Source: Bacillota bacterium (GTDB lineage: Bacteria > Bacillota > Negativicutes > Sporomusales > UBA7701). From it: 64,000 nucleotides of DNA. The stretch's first letter is position 1; the number at the start of each line of letters is the position of its first letter. The notes under the pieces were generated by a model, which saw only the letters and a list, made by a program, of their open reading frames with translations, made no database searches and was not told the DNA's origin. The position numbers and the translations under genes were made by a program. The stretch lies in NCBI GenBank assembly GCA_023415775.1, contig JAEZJM010000010.1:62001-126000 (forward strand). Direction: 5' to 3'. Below, piece after piece: positions 27,840 through 36,769 of this stretch.

Positions 27840-28187
27840 ATGATCAAACGCAACGGCAGTCTGCCCATCGACGTAGTGACCAACCGCTTCGGCGGCAACG
27901 GCGAAGTAAAGTTCACCAGAATAATCGAGAAGGAAGACTTCCAGGGTAAGGGCAGACTATTCGCCATCACCTCCATCGAGCCGGGCTGCTCCCTGGGCCT
28001 CCACACCCACACCGGCGAAATGGAAGCCTACTACATCCTCCGTGGCCAGGGCACCGTCAACGACAACGGCGCCGAAACCGTCGTAGGCCCCGGCGACGTC
28101 GTCCTCACCAAAGACGGCGAAAGCCACGCCATCGCCAATACCGGCGACACCACCCTCGAACTCGTCGCCCTGATACTGTTCAGCTAA
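27840..28187 (+). CDS. Cupin domain protein
   Basis: 115 residues, a single-domain cupin. The first motif has the metal ligands in GLHTHTGEMEAYYILRG (near 58-74), and the second has DGESHAIANTG (near 90-100). This is a small, metal-binding beta barrel, often an isomerase or sensor of sugar and organic acids. The exact role is unknown. GGGGAGGGCG lies before the ATG. It is downstream of hyi and ends at a terminator. Confidence 0.85.
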   Translation: MIKRNGSLPIDVVTNRFGGNGEVKFTRIIEKEDFQGKGRLFAITSIEPGCSLGLHTHTGEMEAYYILRGQGTVNDNGAETVVGPGDVVLTKDGESHAIANTGDTTLELVALILFS

Positions 28188-28191
28188 ACAA

Positions 28192-28225
28192 AAAGGACCG
28201 CAACCTACCGGTTGCGGTTCTTTTC
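28192..28225 (+). terminator. Terminator after the cupin gene
   Basis: The arms ACCGCAACC and GGTTGCGGT flank a short loop and are followed by TCTTTT. Confidence 0.8.
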
Positions 28226-28229
28226 ATGT

Positions 28230-28408
28230 CGGCCGCCCAGCAGCGCCCATCTGCGGCGTTGCTCCTCAAAGCGCTTGCTTGCGTACGTCCGAGTACGCGG
28301 CGCGGCGCGCTTGCACCCTTTCGGGTATAAGCGACCACATCAACGCTAAAGCGTTGTGTGTCTGCTTATCCGGTGCGCCTTGCATCTGGACACTTCTGAA
28401 CGGCCGCG
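28230..28408 (+). repeat. Dispersed hairpin repeat, copy R2 (with internal insertion)
   Basis: Between convergent cupin and helicase genes. It has the family hallmarks CCCATCTGCGGCGTTGCTCCTC, the GCGTAC/GTACGC inner hairpin and CGCCTTGCATCTGG, flanked by CGGCCG on both ends. About 58 extra bases (roughly 28310-28368) on the right arm contain their own small hairpin CAACGC/GCGTTG. Confidence 0.8.
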
Positions 28409-28422
28409 GCGATTCAATTTCT

Positions 28423-29895
<1,473 letters not shown>

Positions 29896-29960
29896 ATTAC
29901 TTCCTCCCTGTATTCTTGTATTTATGTAGGTATCGCTAGTATTTCCCCCGGCCAAAAAGA

Positions 29961-29992
29961 GAATTCCCTGCCGTGCGGCAGGGAATTCTCCG
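29961..29992 (-). terminator. Hairpin with T-run in the helicase leader (terminator or attenuator)
   Basis: A perfect stem GAGAATTCCCTGCC/GGCAGGGAATTCTC (29965-29992 region) is followed on the minus strand by TTTTT. It lies 66 bases upstream of the helicase start and downstream of another terminator, so it may attenuate the helicase mRNA. Confidence 0.7.
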
Positions 29993-30021
29993 GCCGAAAA
30001 GATTACCTTTGACTGACAAAC

Positions 30022-30053
30022 TAAAAATCCCCCGCCAAACGGCGGGGGATTCT
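30022..30053 (-). terminator. Terminator of the zinc-ribbon gene
   Basis: The arms AATCCCCCGCC and GGCGGGGGATT flank a four-base loop; on the minus strand TTTTTAG follows. Confidence 0.88.
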
Positions 30054-30059
30054 GAAATC

Positions 30060-30359
30060 CTAGTAACGCTTGTTGGCGGCGAAGCAGTCGCGGCAGTAAA
30101 CCGGACGGTCGCTGCTCGGACGGAAGGGAACCTGGGTCTGCACGCCACAGGCGGCGCAGGTAACGTCGTGCATTTCGCGCTGCTGGTAGCTGCCGCCGCG
30201 GCTCATGCCACGGTTCTGCTGCTTGCGGGCCGCACGGCACTCGGGGCAGCGGCCGGGCTCGTTGGTGAAGCCTTTCTCGGCGAAGAAATCTTGCTCCGAA
30301 GCGGTGAACACGAACTCGGCGCCACAATCGCGGCAGGTAAGGTTTTTGTCTTGACTCAT
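30060..30359 (-). CDS. Zinc-ribbon domain protein (two CxxC-type fingers)
   Basis: 99 residues. Two zinc-binding units: CRDC ... CPEC (about 10-40) and CAAC ... CRDC (about 68-92). It matches small Firmicute zinc-ribbon proteins often annotated as cold-shock associated; the molecular role is not established. The start was chosen at the ATG after GAGGAGGCTATTGAT, ten codons inside the open frame. It has its own promoter with a leader of about 105 bases and its own terminator, and lies upstream of the DEAD-box helicase on the same strand. Confidence 0.85.
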   Translation of the reverse strand: MSQDKNLTCRDCGAEFVFTASEQDFFAEKGFTNEPGRCPECRAARKQQNRGMSRGGSYQQREMHDVTCAACGVQTQVPFRPSSDRPVYCRDCFAANKRY

Positions 30360-30469
30360 ATCAATAGCCTCCTCAAAATTTTTACCCAAATAGATAATTG
30401 AGAACTCATCGGGCTTCCCGTTTGAGAAGGACTAATGAAACTTCCCTAGCCTATTATATGGGCTCTTAA

Positions 30470-30498
30470 ACTATAACCTAAATTTGGGCGATAGTCAA
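30470..30498 (-). promoter_or_regulatory. Strong sigma-A promoter of the zinc-ribbon gene
   Basis: On the minus strand, TTGACT (30498-30493), 17 bases, TATAGT (30475-30470). It sits in the AT-rich 375-base gap 30360-30734. The resulting leader of about 105 bases contains small hairpins (AGCC/GGCT, CGGG/CCCG), reminiscent of long cold-shock leaders. Confidence 0.75.
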
Positions 30499-30661
30499 GG
30501 AGAAAACAGAAAAAAATTTCCTCCGCAGTCCTGGCGGGCGAGAAACAACCTCTCCGGCCCCGGTAAACGCCGCCGGAATCGAATAAAAAATGCAAGGGTC
30601 AGTTGCGGCATGCCTAATAATATAAAGAATTAATGCTCAATTTGCTAATCGGGGAAAATCA

Positions 30662-30690
30662 TTGCCGCCGCCTCTTTAATAGTGTAAAAT
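30662..30690 (+). promoter_or_regulatory. Probable sigma-A promoter for the 52-residue gene
   Basis: TTGCCG (30662-30667), 17 bases, TAAAAT (30685-30690), 45 bases before the start codon. The rest of the gap 30500-30660 shows nothing further. Confidence 0.55.
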
Positions 30691-30734
30691 ATAAACATAA
30701 CTACCGTCGCAACCGGCCATTACAGGAGGATATA

Positions 30735-30893
30735 ATGAAAAGCACAGACAACTGGTGGTTCTATCAGGATTCGAAAGGGCAGTGGCGGTGGAAACGGACC
30801 ACCTTTGTCGGCAAAATCGTCGGCTACTCCCCGGGCTATCCCAGCAAAGAAGACTGCATCGCCCACGCGAAGCTCAGCGGCTACCTCGGCTAA
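30735..30893 (+). CDS. Small YegP/DUF1508-like protein
   Basis: 52 residues, rich in aromatics (WWFYQD, WRWKR). The pattern of a DSKGQWRW strand, a G-Y-S turn and a helix KEDCIAHAKLSG resembles a single YegP/DUF1508 repeat, a small beta-beta-alpha unit of unknown function. AGGAGG is placed perfectly before the ATG. The next small gene follows after 30 bases. Confidence 0.7.
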   Translation: MKSTDNWWFYQDSKGQWRWKRTTFVGKIVGYSPGYPSKEDCIAHAKLSGYLG

Positions 30894-30923
30894 TCGTTTT
30901 CGGATTGGAAAGGAGTTCCCGGC

Positions 30924-31199
30924 ATGAAAACCCACGCCGACATCATCGACCAGCTGAAGACCTTGGAAACCAACCTCAGGGAAGAATTCGCCGTCACCCA
31001 GATGGGATTGGTCTCCACCAACGTCGAATACAAGCCTGTCGCCAGCGTCCGTCTGTTCGTCGTCGGCCCCGCACCGGCCGCCTTCGGGCCGCTTGAGGAA
31101 TACCTCGCAGACAAGCTTGGCCTAACCGTCGAAGTCATAGCGCGGGCGAGCGCCAACGGCACCTTCCGGTACGTATTCACCTCGCCCCGCCCTGAATAG
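30924..31199 (+). CDS. Degenerate nucleotidyltransferase-like small protein
   Basis: 91 residues. The secondary-structure order, with DIIDQLKTLETNLREEFAVTQMGL followed by a strand VRLFVVG and a helix before LGLTVEVI, resembles the MNT (minimal nucleotidyltransferase) domains of MntA/HepT-type systems. The catalytic GS and D-x-D residues are absent: the expected GSYARG position reads STNVEYK and the acid pair reads SVRLF. If homologous, it would be catalytically dead. There is no HepT-like partner beside it. AAGGAG precedes the ATG, and a terminator follows. Confidence 0.5.
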   Translation: MKTHADIIDQLKTLETNLREEFAVTQMGLVSTNVEYKPVASVRLFVVGPAPAAFGPLEEYLADKLGLTVEVIARASANGTFRYVFTSPRPE

Positions 31200-31216
31200 C
31201 ATATTTATGGTCCACA

Positions 31217-31246
31217 GGCAGCCCTCCGTCCGGGGGGCTGCTTTTA
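31217..31246 (+). terminator. Terminator after the small-gene pair
   Basis: The arms GCAGCCC(T)C and GGGGGGCTGC flank a four-base loop, followed by TTTT. Confidence 0.8.
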
Positions 31247-31340
31247 GCGTCTATCAGAAAGTATAAACCTCGCGGCCAATTGCGTAATAATTGGAACTAT
31301 TCGCAGAAATAGGCAGGATAATTGGCAACAACCACCGAAA

Positions 31341-31369
31341 TACATTTTAGATTTTAAATCTAAAATGTA
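31341..31369. promoter_or_regulatory. 29-bp perfect palindrome, probable GntR operator
   Basis: TACATTTTAGATTT, one central base, then its exact complement AAATCTAAAATGTA. It lies 52 bases upstream of the GntR start in AT-rich promoter DNA. Autoregulation, and control of the TRAP operon, are inferred. Confidence 0.75.
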
Positions 31370-31420
31370 ACTTCTTATATAAACTCGGGCCCAGCGATAC
31401 GGTTTAGGAGGCTTTAAGGA

Positions 31421-32092
31421 TTGGATACAATGCATTACCCGACCCAGACGCTCGTCGATGTGGCTTACGCAGCACTCAAAAAAGACATCGCGGAGGGCGT
31501 TCTAATCCCCGGCCAAAAACTCATCTCCCGTGAACTCAACGAAAGATACCGCATCAGCGAAACCCCCATCAAACAGGCCCTCAACAGGCTGATAACCGAA
31601 GGCCTAGTGGAGAGCACCCCCCGCCGGGGCCACAAAGTCAGGGACATCAAGTGGGACGAGATCGAAGAACTGTGGGACATCAGGCTGATGTTCGAAACCT
31701 ACTACGCCAGCCAGATAATCCGCAACTTCGACACCGCCACCGCCGAAAAGCTCGCCGCCAACATCGCCGAGCATACCCGCATCATCGAAAACGCTGTCGA
31801 CCTCAACGACTACTTCCGCAACTACTACCTCGACCAGGAATTTCATCAGCTATACGTCAAATGCGCCGGCAACAAAAGGATGGCGAGGATATTCAACAGC
31901 CTCGGCACCCACGTCTACTCCTACTATATCTACGGGCGGCAGGGCAGAGAAGAAACCATCGCCGGCGTCAAGGAGCACGAAGACATCTTCGCTGCCCTCA
32001 CCGCCAGAGACGAGGCCGAACTCAAACGCTGTGTGGGAATCCACATCACCAACGCCAAAAACAAGGTCAACAGAATCCTCGGAAAGGGCTAG
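31421..32092 (+). CDS. GntR-family transcriptional regulator (FadR/FCD subfamily)
   Basis: 223 residues. N-terminal winged helix (about 10-75) with LISRELNERYRISETPIKQALNRL as the helix-turn-helix. The C-terminal all-helical FCD domain (about 85-215) has potential metal ligands in FHQLY and in KEHEDIF plus the late GIHIT histidine. FCD regulators sense organic acids. TTG is the likely start, nine bases after TTAGGAGG; an in-frame ATG three codons on is too distant from it. It lies upstream of and codirectional with the TRAP transporter genes. Confidence 0.9.
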   Translation: MDTMHYPTQTLVDVAYAALKKDIAEGVLIPGQKLISRELNERYRISETPIKQALNRLITEGLVESTPRRGHKVRDIKWDEIEELWDIRLMFETYYASQIIRNFDTATAEKLAANIAEHTRIIENAVDLNDYFRNYYLDQEFHQLYVKCAGNKRMARIFNSLGTHVYSYYIYGRQGREETIAGVKEHEDIFAALTARDEAELKRCVGIHITNAKNKVNRILGKG

Positions 32093-32201
32093 GCGCCAAT
32101 TGCTCTTACTGCTGGTACAAGAGGAAAAGGGAGGGAGAGGGGGCAGTCAGCGACCAGCATCTGGGTAGGGATTAATTATAACTTAGGGAGGGAATACGTT
32201 A

Positions 32202-33224
32202 GTGAAAAAGTACGCCAAGCTTATCGGTATCCTCATGGTTCTGGTAATGGTCTCGGTGCTCGTAGCCGCCTGCGGCAAGTCCGAGCCGCCCAAGCAGGAA
32301 GCTCCCAAGCAAAAATTCGTCCTCAAATTCAACCACGTCCTCGCCGAATCCGAGCCATTCAACAAAGGCTTCCAGAACTGGGCCAAGGCCGTTAAGGAAC
32401 GCACCAACGGCGGTCTGGAGATCCAGGTCTTCCACAGCGCCCAGCTCGGTGTCGAAGAAGACATCATCGAGCAGATCCGCAAAGGCGCCAACGTCGGCCA
32501 GAACACCGACTCCGCCCGCCTCGGCATGTACGTGCCCGCCATCGCCGTCATGAACGCCCCCTACTTCGTCGACTCCATCGACGAAGTCGCCAAACTCCGC
32601 GAACTCGCCACCGTCAAGGCCTGGCAGAAAGAACTCGAAGACAAGCACGGCATCAAGATACTGTCCTTCACCTGGGTACAGGGTATGAGGCACATGGTAA
32701 CAAATAAACCGATCAAAACCCCCGAAGACCTTAAAGGCCTGCGCATCCGGACCCCGGGCGTACCCATCTGGCAGGAATCCATCCGTGCCATCGGCGCCAC
32801 CCCTGTAGCTCTGCCCTTCGGTGAAGTCTACATCGCCACCCAGCAGAAAGCCATCGACGGCGCCGACCTCGTCTACCGCAACGTCACCGGCGCCAAACTC
32901 TTCGAAGTCGCCAAATACATGAGCGAAACCAAACACATCCTCCTCATCAATTTCGAAGTCGTCAGCAAGAAATGGTTTGACTCCCTGCCACCCGAGTACC
33001 AGAAGATCCTCGTAGAAGAGTGCGATAAAGCCGGCCTCGAGACCTCCCGCGTTATGGAGAAAGAAATCGAAGCCCTCCAGAAAGAACTGGCCGGCAAAGG
33101 CATGACCATCGTCAAGGACGTCGACATTGCCGCCTTCAAGAAAGCCGGCGAAGGCGCCTACCAAGTCCTCAAGCTCACCGAAGTCCGCGATCAGCTCTAC
33201 AAGGAAATGGGCAAGAAGAAATAG
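32202..33224 (+). CDS. TRAP transporter substrate-binding lipoprotein (DctP family)
   Basis: 340 residues. A lipoprotein signal with lipobox LVAAC (Cys near 24) leads to a DctP fold; the arginine-containing GLRIRTPG segment (near 180) normally binds the substrate carboxylate. It captures a carboxylate outside the cytoplasmic membrane and delivers it to DctQM. The start is GTG after TTAGGGAGGG. The first of three TRAP genes behind the GntR regulator. Confidence 0.93.
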   Translation: MKKYAKLIGILMVLVMVSVLVAACGKSEPPKQEAPKQKFVLKFNHVLAESEPFNKGFQNWAKAVKERTNGGLEIQVFHSAQLGVEEDIIEQIRKGANVGQNTDSARLGMYVPAIAVMNAPYFVDSIDEVAKLRELATVKAWQKELEDKHGIKILSFTWVQGMRHMVTNKPIKTPEDLKGLRIRTPGVPIWQESIRAIGATPVALPFGEVYIATQQKAIDGADLVYRNVTGAKLFEVAKYMSETKHILLINFEVVSKKWFDSLPPEYQKILVEECDKAGLETSRVMEKEIEALQKELAGKGMTIVKDVDIAAFKKAGEGAYQVLKLTEVRDQLYKEMGKKK

Positions 33225-33316
33225 TCATCCGGTGCGAACTGATTGGTTATCCGGCCCCGCCGCCCGCGGCGGGGCCGGAAACTGGCTTTTCGCCGCAAAG
33301 GCGGGGGAATTGAGTC

Positions 33317-33823
33317 GTGAAAAAATTTTACGAATACGTCATCAAATTCGAAGTCCGAATCGCAATGGCCTGCCTCGCGCTCCTGTCCGCCCTGGTCCTA
33401 TTCTCGGCGGTCGCCAGAACGATCGGCATGCCGGTCAAATGGGCGGTCGACGCCGCCACCTTCCTGTTTGCCTGGTGCGTCTTCCTCGGCAGCGACGCCG
33501 CCATGCGCCACGACAAACTATTCGCCATCGAAGTCATCACCAGCAAACTGCCCAAGAAAGTGCAGCACTGGTTAAAACTTATAAACTGGGGCATCATCAT
33601 CGCTTTTCTCGCCTTCCTGATCGTCTACGGCGCTCAGCTTTCCTACGACACCAGGCTGAGAGCCTTCCAGGGTATCCCCGGCTTCAGCTACTCATGGGTA
33701 ACCATCAGCGTGCCGCTGGGAGCGCTGCTCATGCTGATAACCGCCGTCCTCAAGGCCAAGCAGCAAATCAAGGCCGGCTACGAAAATATCAGGAGCAGCG
33801 GAGGCGGCAAAGAGCTTCTCTAA
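33317..33823 (+). CDS. TRAP transporter small permease (DctQ family)
   Basis: 168 residues and four membrane helices, with the WCVFLGSDAAMRHDKLF segment between helices 2 and 3 that is typical of DctQ. It forms the membrane complex with DctM. GTG start, with a weak purine-rich site (GGGGGAATTGAG). The 92-base gap after dctP contains a short G/C-rich inverted repeat (CCCCGCC.../...GGCGGGG) that could reduce expression relative to dctP. Confidence 0.9.
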   Translation: MKKFYEYVIKFEVRIAMACLALLSALVLFSAVARTIGMPVKWAVDAATFLFAWCVFLGSDAAMRHDKLFAIEVITSKLPKKVQHWLKLINWGIIIAFLAFLIVYGAQLSYDTRLRAFQGIPGFSYSWVTISVPLGALLMLITAVLKAKQQIKAGYENIRSSGGGKELL

Positions 33824-33853
33824 GCCGCTGTCGCCCGACAGGAGGATTGACAC

Positions 33854-35143
33854 ATGACCGAAGTATTCGCCACATTTTTCATACTGATGCTCATGGGCAT
33901 GCCCGTCTGCTTCGCCATCGGCATTGCCGGCACGGTATTCTTCTTCTCCCAGCCCACCCTGCCGTCCAGCATCCCGGTGCAGCTCACCCTCACCCAGACG
34001 CAGAGCTTCGTACTGCTCGCCATCCCCCTCTTCATGTTCGCCGGCAACCTCCTAAACGAATCCGGCATCACCCACCGGCTCATGCGGCTCTCGTCAGTGC
34101 TTGCCGGCCACCTCCGCGCCGGCCTCGCCCAGGTCAACACCGTTCTCGCCGCCATGATGGGCGGCATCACCGGCTCCGCCATCGCCGACGCCACCATGCA
34201 GGCCCGCGTCCTCGGCCCAGGCATGATCGAGCGCGGCTACTCGCGCGGCTTCGCCGCCGGCGTCATCGGCTGGAACTCCCTCATCGTCACCATGATCCCC
34301 CCCGGCATCGGCCTCATCCTTTACGGCAGCATCGGCGAAGTCTCCATCGGCCGCCTGTTCGCCGGCGGACTCATGCCCGGCCTCCTCATGACAATCCTCA
34401 TGATGGCCGCCATCGCCTACACCGCCAGGCGCAAAGGCTATGCAGCCGAACGGCAGCAGGCCGTCTCTTTCAAAGAAGGCTTCACCACCTTCATCGACTG
34501 CATCTGGGCCTTCCTGTTCCCCATCCTCCTCATCGCCGGCCTCAGGTTCGGCTTCTTCACCCCCTCCGAAGCCGGCGCCTTCGCCGTCGCCTACGGCATC
34601 ATCATCGGCCTCTTTGTCTACCGCGAGCTCAACTGGCAGAAATTCCTCAAAACCCTCGAGGAAACCGTCACCGACATCGGCATGGTCATGCTTCTCATCT
34701 GCATGTCGGCCATCTTCAGCTACGGCCTCACCTGGGAGCAGATTCCTCAGCAACTGGCGGAATTCATGCTCGGCATCTCCGACACCCCCTGGGTGATAAT
34801 GCTCATCATCATCGTCTTCCTCCTCATCGCAGGCATGTTCATGGACTCCACCGTCCTCATCCTGCTCCTCACCGCCATCCTCATCCCCGTAGTCAAAGAA
34901 GTCGGCATCGACCTCGTCCACTTCGGCGTCATCATGGTCCTCACCCTCACCTTCGGCCTCCTCACGCCGCCCGTCGGCGTCGTCATGTACATCGTCTGCA
35001 CCATCTTCCAATGCTCGATAACCGACATGTTCAAAGAAACCTGGCTGCTCTTCCTCGCCTGCGCCGCAGTGGCCATCGGCTGCGTCTTCTTTCCCGAAAT
35101 GGTGCTGTTCATACCCGACCTTATCTTCGGCAAGCAACTGTAG
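33854..35143 (+). CDS. TRAP transporter large permease (DctM family)
   Basis: 429 residues with about twelve membrane helices. DctM features include LLAIPLFMFAGNLLNESGI, GGITGSAIADA and the FGLLTPPVGVVMY segment near the C-terminus. It is the Na+-coupled translocation channel for the substrate brought by DctP. AGGAGGATTGACAC precedes the ATG. It is followed after 39 bases by an SDR dehydrogenase, presumably acting on the imported compound. Confidence 0.93.
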   Translation: MTEVFATFFILMLMGMPVCFAIGIAGTVFFFSQPTLPSSIPVQLTLTQTQSFVLLAIPLFMFAGNLLNESGITHRLMRLSSVLAGHLRAGLAQVNTVLAAMMGGITGSAIADATMQARVLGPGMIERGYSRGFAAGVIGWNSLIVTMIPPGIGLILYGSIGEVSIGRLFAGGLMPGLLMTILMMAAIAYTARRKGYAAERQQAVSFKEGFTTFIDCIWAFLFPILLIAGLRFGFFTPSEAGAFAVAYGIIIGLFVYRELNWQKFLKTLEETVTDIGMVMLLICMSAIFSYGLTWEQIPQQLAEFMLGISDTPWVIMLIIIVFLLIAGMFMDSTVLILLLTAILIPVVKEVGIDLVHFGVIMVLTLTFGLLTPPVGVVMYIVCTIFQCSITDMFKETWLLFLACAAVAIGCVFFPEMVLFIPDLIFGKQL

Positions 35144-35182
35144 CTACGCAACCCGCAAACCTACTTAACGGAGTGATAAAAA

Positions 35183-35938
35183 ATGCGATTCACCGGTAAA
35201 GTCGTCCTCATCACCGGCGCCGGCGCCGGCATCGGCCGCGCCGCCGCCGAACTATTCGCCAGAGAAGGCGCCAGCGTCGTCGTCAACAGCGTATCGGCCA
35301 GCGGCGCCGAAACCCTCGCCCTCGTCAAAAACGCCGGCGGCGACGGCCTGTTCGTCCAGGGCGACGTCGCCAACGCCGCCGACGCCAAACTGATGGTCGA
35401 CGAAGCCGTCCGCGCCTTCGGTAAACTCGACATCCTCGCCAACGTCGCCGGCATCGTCATCGGCGGCCGCGTCGACACCCTGAGCGAGGAAGACTTCGAC
35501 CGCACCATGGACGTCAACGTCAAAGGCACCTTCCTGACATGCAAATACGCCGTACCGGAAATGAAGAAACGCGGCGGCGGCGTCATCGTCAACGTCTCCT
35601 CGGTAGCCGCCTTCAAAGGCTTTCCCGAGCGCAGCGTCTACGCCGCCTCCAAAGGCGCCGTCGTCGCCCTCTCCAAAGCCATGGCCGCCGACTACATCAA
35701 AGACAACATCCGCGTCAACGTCGTCTGCCCCGGCACCACCGACAGCCCCTCAATGGAAGCGCGCATGCGCTCCGCCGCCGACTACGAAACCGCCAAAGCC
35801 GCCTTCATCGCCCGCCAACCCATGGGCCGCCTCGGCACCCCCGAGGAGATCGCCCACGCCATCCTCTTCGCCTGCTGCGACGAAGCCGCTTTCTTTAATG
35901 GGGGTATCCTAACCATCGACGGCGGCGCGACGATCTGA
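35183..35938 (+). CDS. SDR-family NAD(P)-dependent oxidoreductase
   Basis: 251 residues, classical short-chain dehydrogenase. NAD(P) site TGAGAGIGRAAAELF, NVAG near 91, serine in NVSSVA (near 140), and the catalytic pair YAASKGA (near 153). The C-terminus ends in the common GGILTIDGG motif. Close relatives oxidise 2,3-hydroxyacids or sugars, or act as 3-oxoacyl reductases. Its position at the end of the TRAP operon suggests it oxidises the imported hydroxyacid. Confidence 0.9.
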   Translation: MRFTGKVVLITGAGAGIGRAAAELFAREGASVVVNSVSASGAETLALVKNAGGDGLFVQGDVANAADAKLMVDEAVRAFGKLDILANVAGIVIGGRVDTLSEEDFDRTMDVNVKGTFLTCKYAVPEMKKRGGGVIVNVSSVAAFKGFPERSVYAASKGAVVALSKAMAADYIKDNIRVNVVCPGTTDSPSMEARMRSAADYETAKAAFIARQPMGRLGTPEEIAHAILFACCDEAAFFNGGILTIDGGATI

Positions 35939-35943
35939 GTTCC

Positions 35944-36065
35944 CGGCCGCGGATAAGCCCTCATCTGCGGCGTTGCTCCTCAGAGCGCTTGCTTGCGTAC
36001 ATTCCGAGTACGCGGCGCGGCGCGCTCTTCCGGTGCGCCTTGCATCTGAGGACTTCTGCGCGGCC
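35944..36065 (+). repeat. Dispersed hairpin repeat, copy R3
   Basis: Immediately after the SDR gene. Outer stem GGCCGCG/CGCGGCC, then AAGCCCTCA against TGAGGACTT, TGC:GCA, GGCG:CGCC, AGAGCGC/GCGCTCT and inner GCGTAC/GTACGC. Confidence 0.85.
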
Positions 36066-36083
36066 TCCGACTACCTTCTATTC

Positions 36084-36211
36084 CCGGCCGTTGATAAGCG
36101 CCCATCTGCGGCGTTGGTCCTGCGGGCGCCCGCTCGCCGTACGTTCCGATGTACTGTCTTCGCTCGCGTCCTCGGAGCCGCCTTGCATCTGGGCACTTCT
36201 GAACGACCTCC
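36084..36211 (+). repeat. Dispersed hairpin repeat, copy R4 (tandem with R3)
   Basis: It lies 18 bases after R3 in the same orientation. The outer stem here is CGTT/AACG and AGCGCCCA/TGGGCACTT; the middle has diverged most (GTACGTTCCGATGTAC). Confidence 0.8.
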
Positions 36212-36235
36212 GGCTTGCGGCAACGCAACGCGAAT

Positions 36236-36264
36236 AAAAAGACCTGGCATTTCTGCCAGGTCTT
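36236..36264 (-). terminator. Terminator of the leuC-leuD type operon
   Basis: A perfect stem AAGACCTGGCA/TGCCAGGTCTT with a four-base loop; on the minus strand TTTTTAT follows. Confidence 0.88.
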
Positions 36265-36270
36265 CTTGTA

Positions 36271-36768
36271 TCATTTCACTCCATACTTCTTCTCTAAAAA
36301 TCCGATCAGCCCGCCGGCGGACAGCACATCCATCACCGGCGCCGACAGCGGCGCGGCGTGATACGTCTCGCCCTTCGTCACATTCGTGATCGTCCCCGTT
36401 CCCAGGTCGATCGCCACGATATCGCCGTCCGCGATCCGGTCCGTCTCCGCGCACTCCAGCACCGGCAAGCCGATATTGATCGCGTTGCGGTAAAAGATGC
36501 GGGCGAAAAACTTCGCCACGATCACTCCCACCCCCGCCATCTTCAGCGCGATCGGCGCCGTCTCGCGGCTCGAGCCGGGGCCGAAATTCGCCCCGGCGAC
36601 AAGGATATCGCCAGGCGCCACCTTTTCGCCGAACCGCTCATCGATCCCCTCCATCGCGTGCTGGGCGACCACCTCCAGCGACTTCTCCAGGTACTGGGGC
36701 GGGGAAATAAGATCGGTATTGATATTATCGCCGTACTTCAGCGCCTTGCCCTTGATAATATTCATCAT
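36271..36768 (-). CDS. leuD: 3-isopropylmalate dehydratase small subunit family (LeuD-like)
   Basis: 165 residues, the swivelling small domain of the aconitase superfamily in the short archaeal/clostridial form. DNINTDLISPPQYL near residue 14 and GANFGPGSSRETAPIALK near 58 hold the substrate-contact region. AGGAGGGCTGAT precedes the ATG, one base after the leuC stop. The leuA and leuB genes are absent nearby, so this could serve leucine biosynthesis from a distance or a related hydratase (homoaconitase, 2,3-dimethylmalate, citraconate). Confidence 0.83.
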   Translation of the reverse strand: MMNIIKGKALKYGDNINTDLISPPQYLEKSLEVVAQHAMEGIDERFGEKVAPGDILVAGANFGPGSSRETAPIALKMAGVGVIVAKFFARIFYRNAINIGLPVLECAETDRIADGDIVAIDLGTGTITNVTKGETYHAAPLSAPVMDVLSAGGLIGFLEKKYGVK

Positions 36769-36769
36769 A

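Noticed and set aside
29896..30327. 144-residue N-terminal extension of the DEAD-box helicase
   Set aside because: It would cross two terminators and the zinc-ribbon gene in another frame; a TTG with a strong ribosome site gives the normal start.
33127..35199. 690-codon open frame across the TRAP genes on the same strand
   Set aside because: Arg/His/Pro-rich frame-shifted shadow of dctQ and dctM with no domain content.
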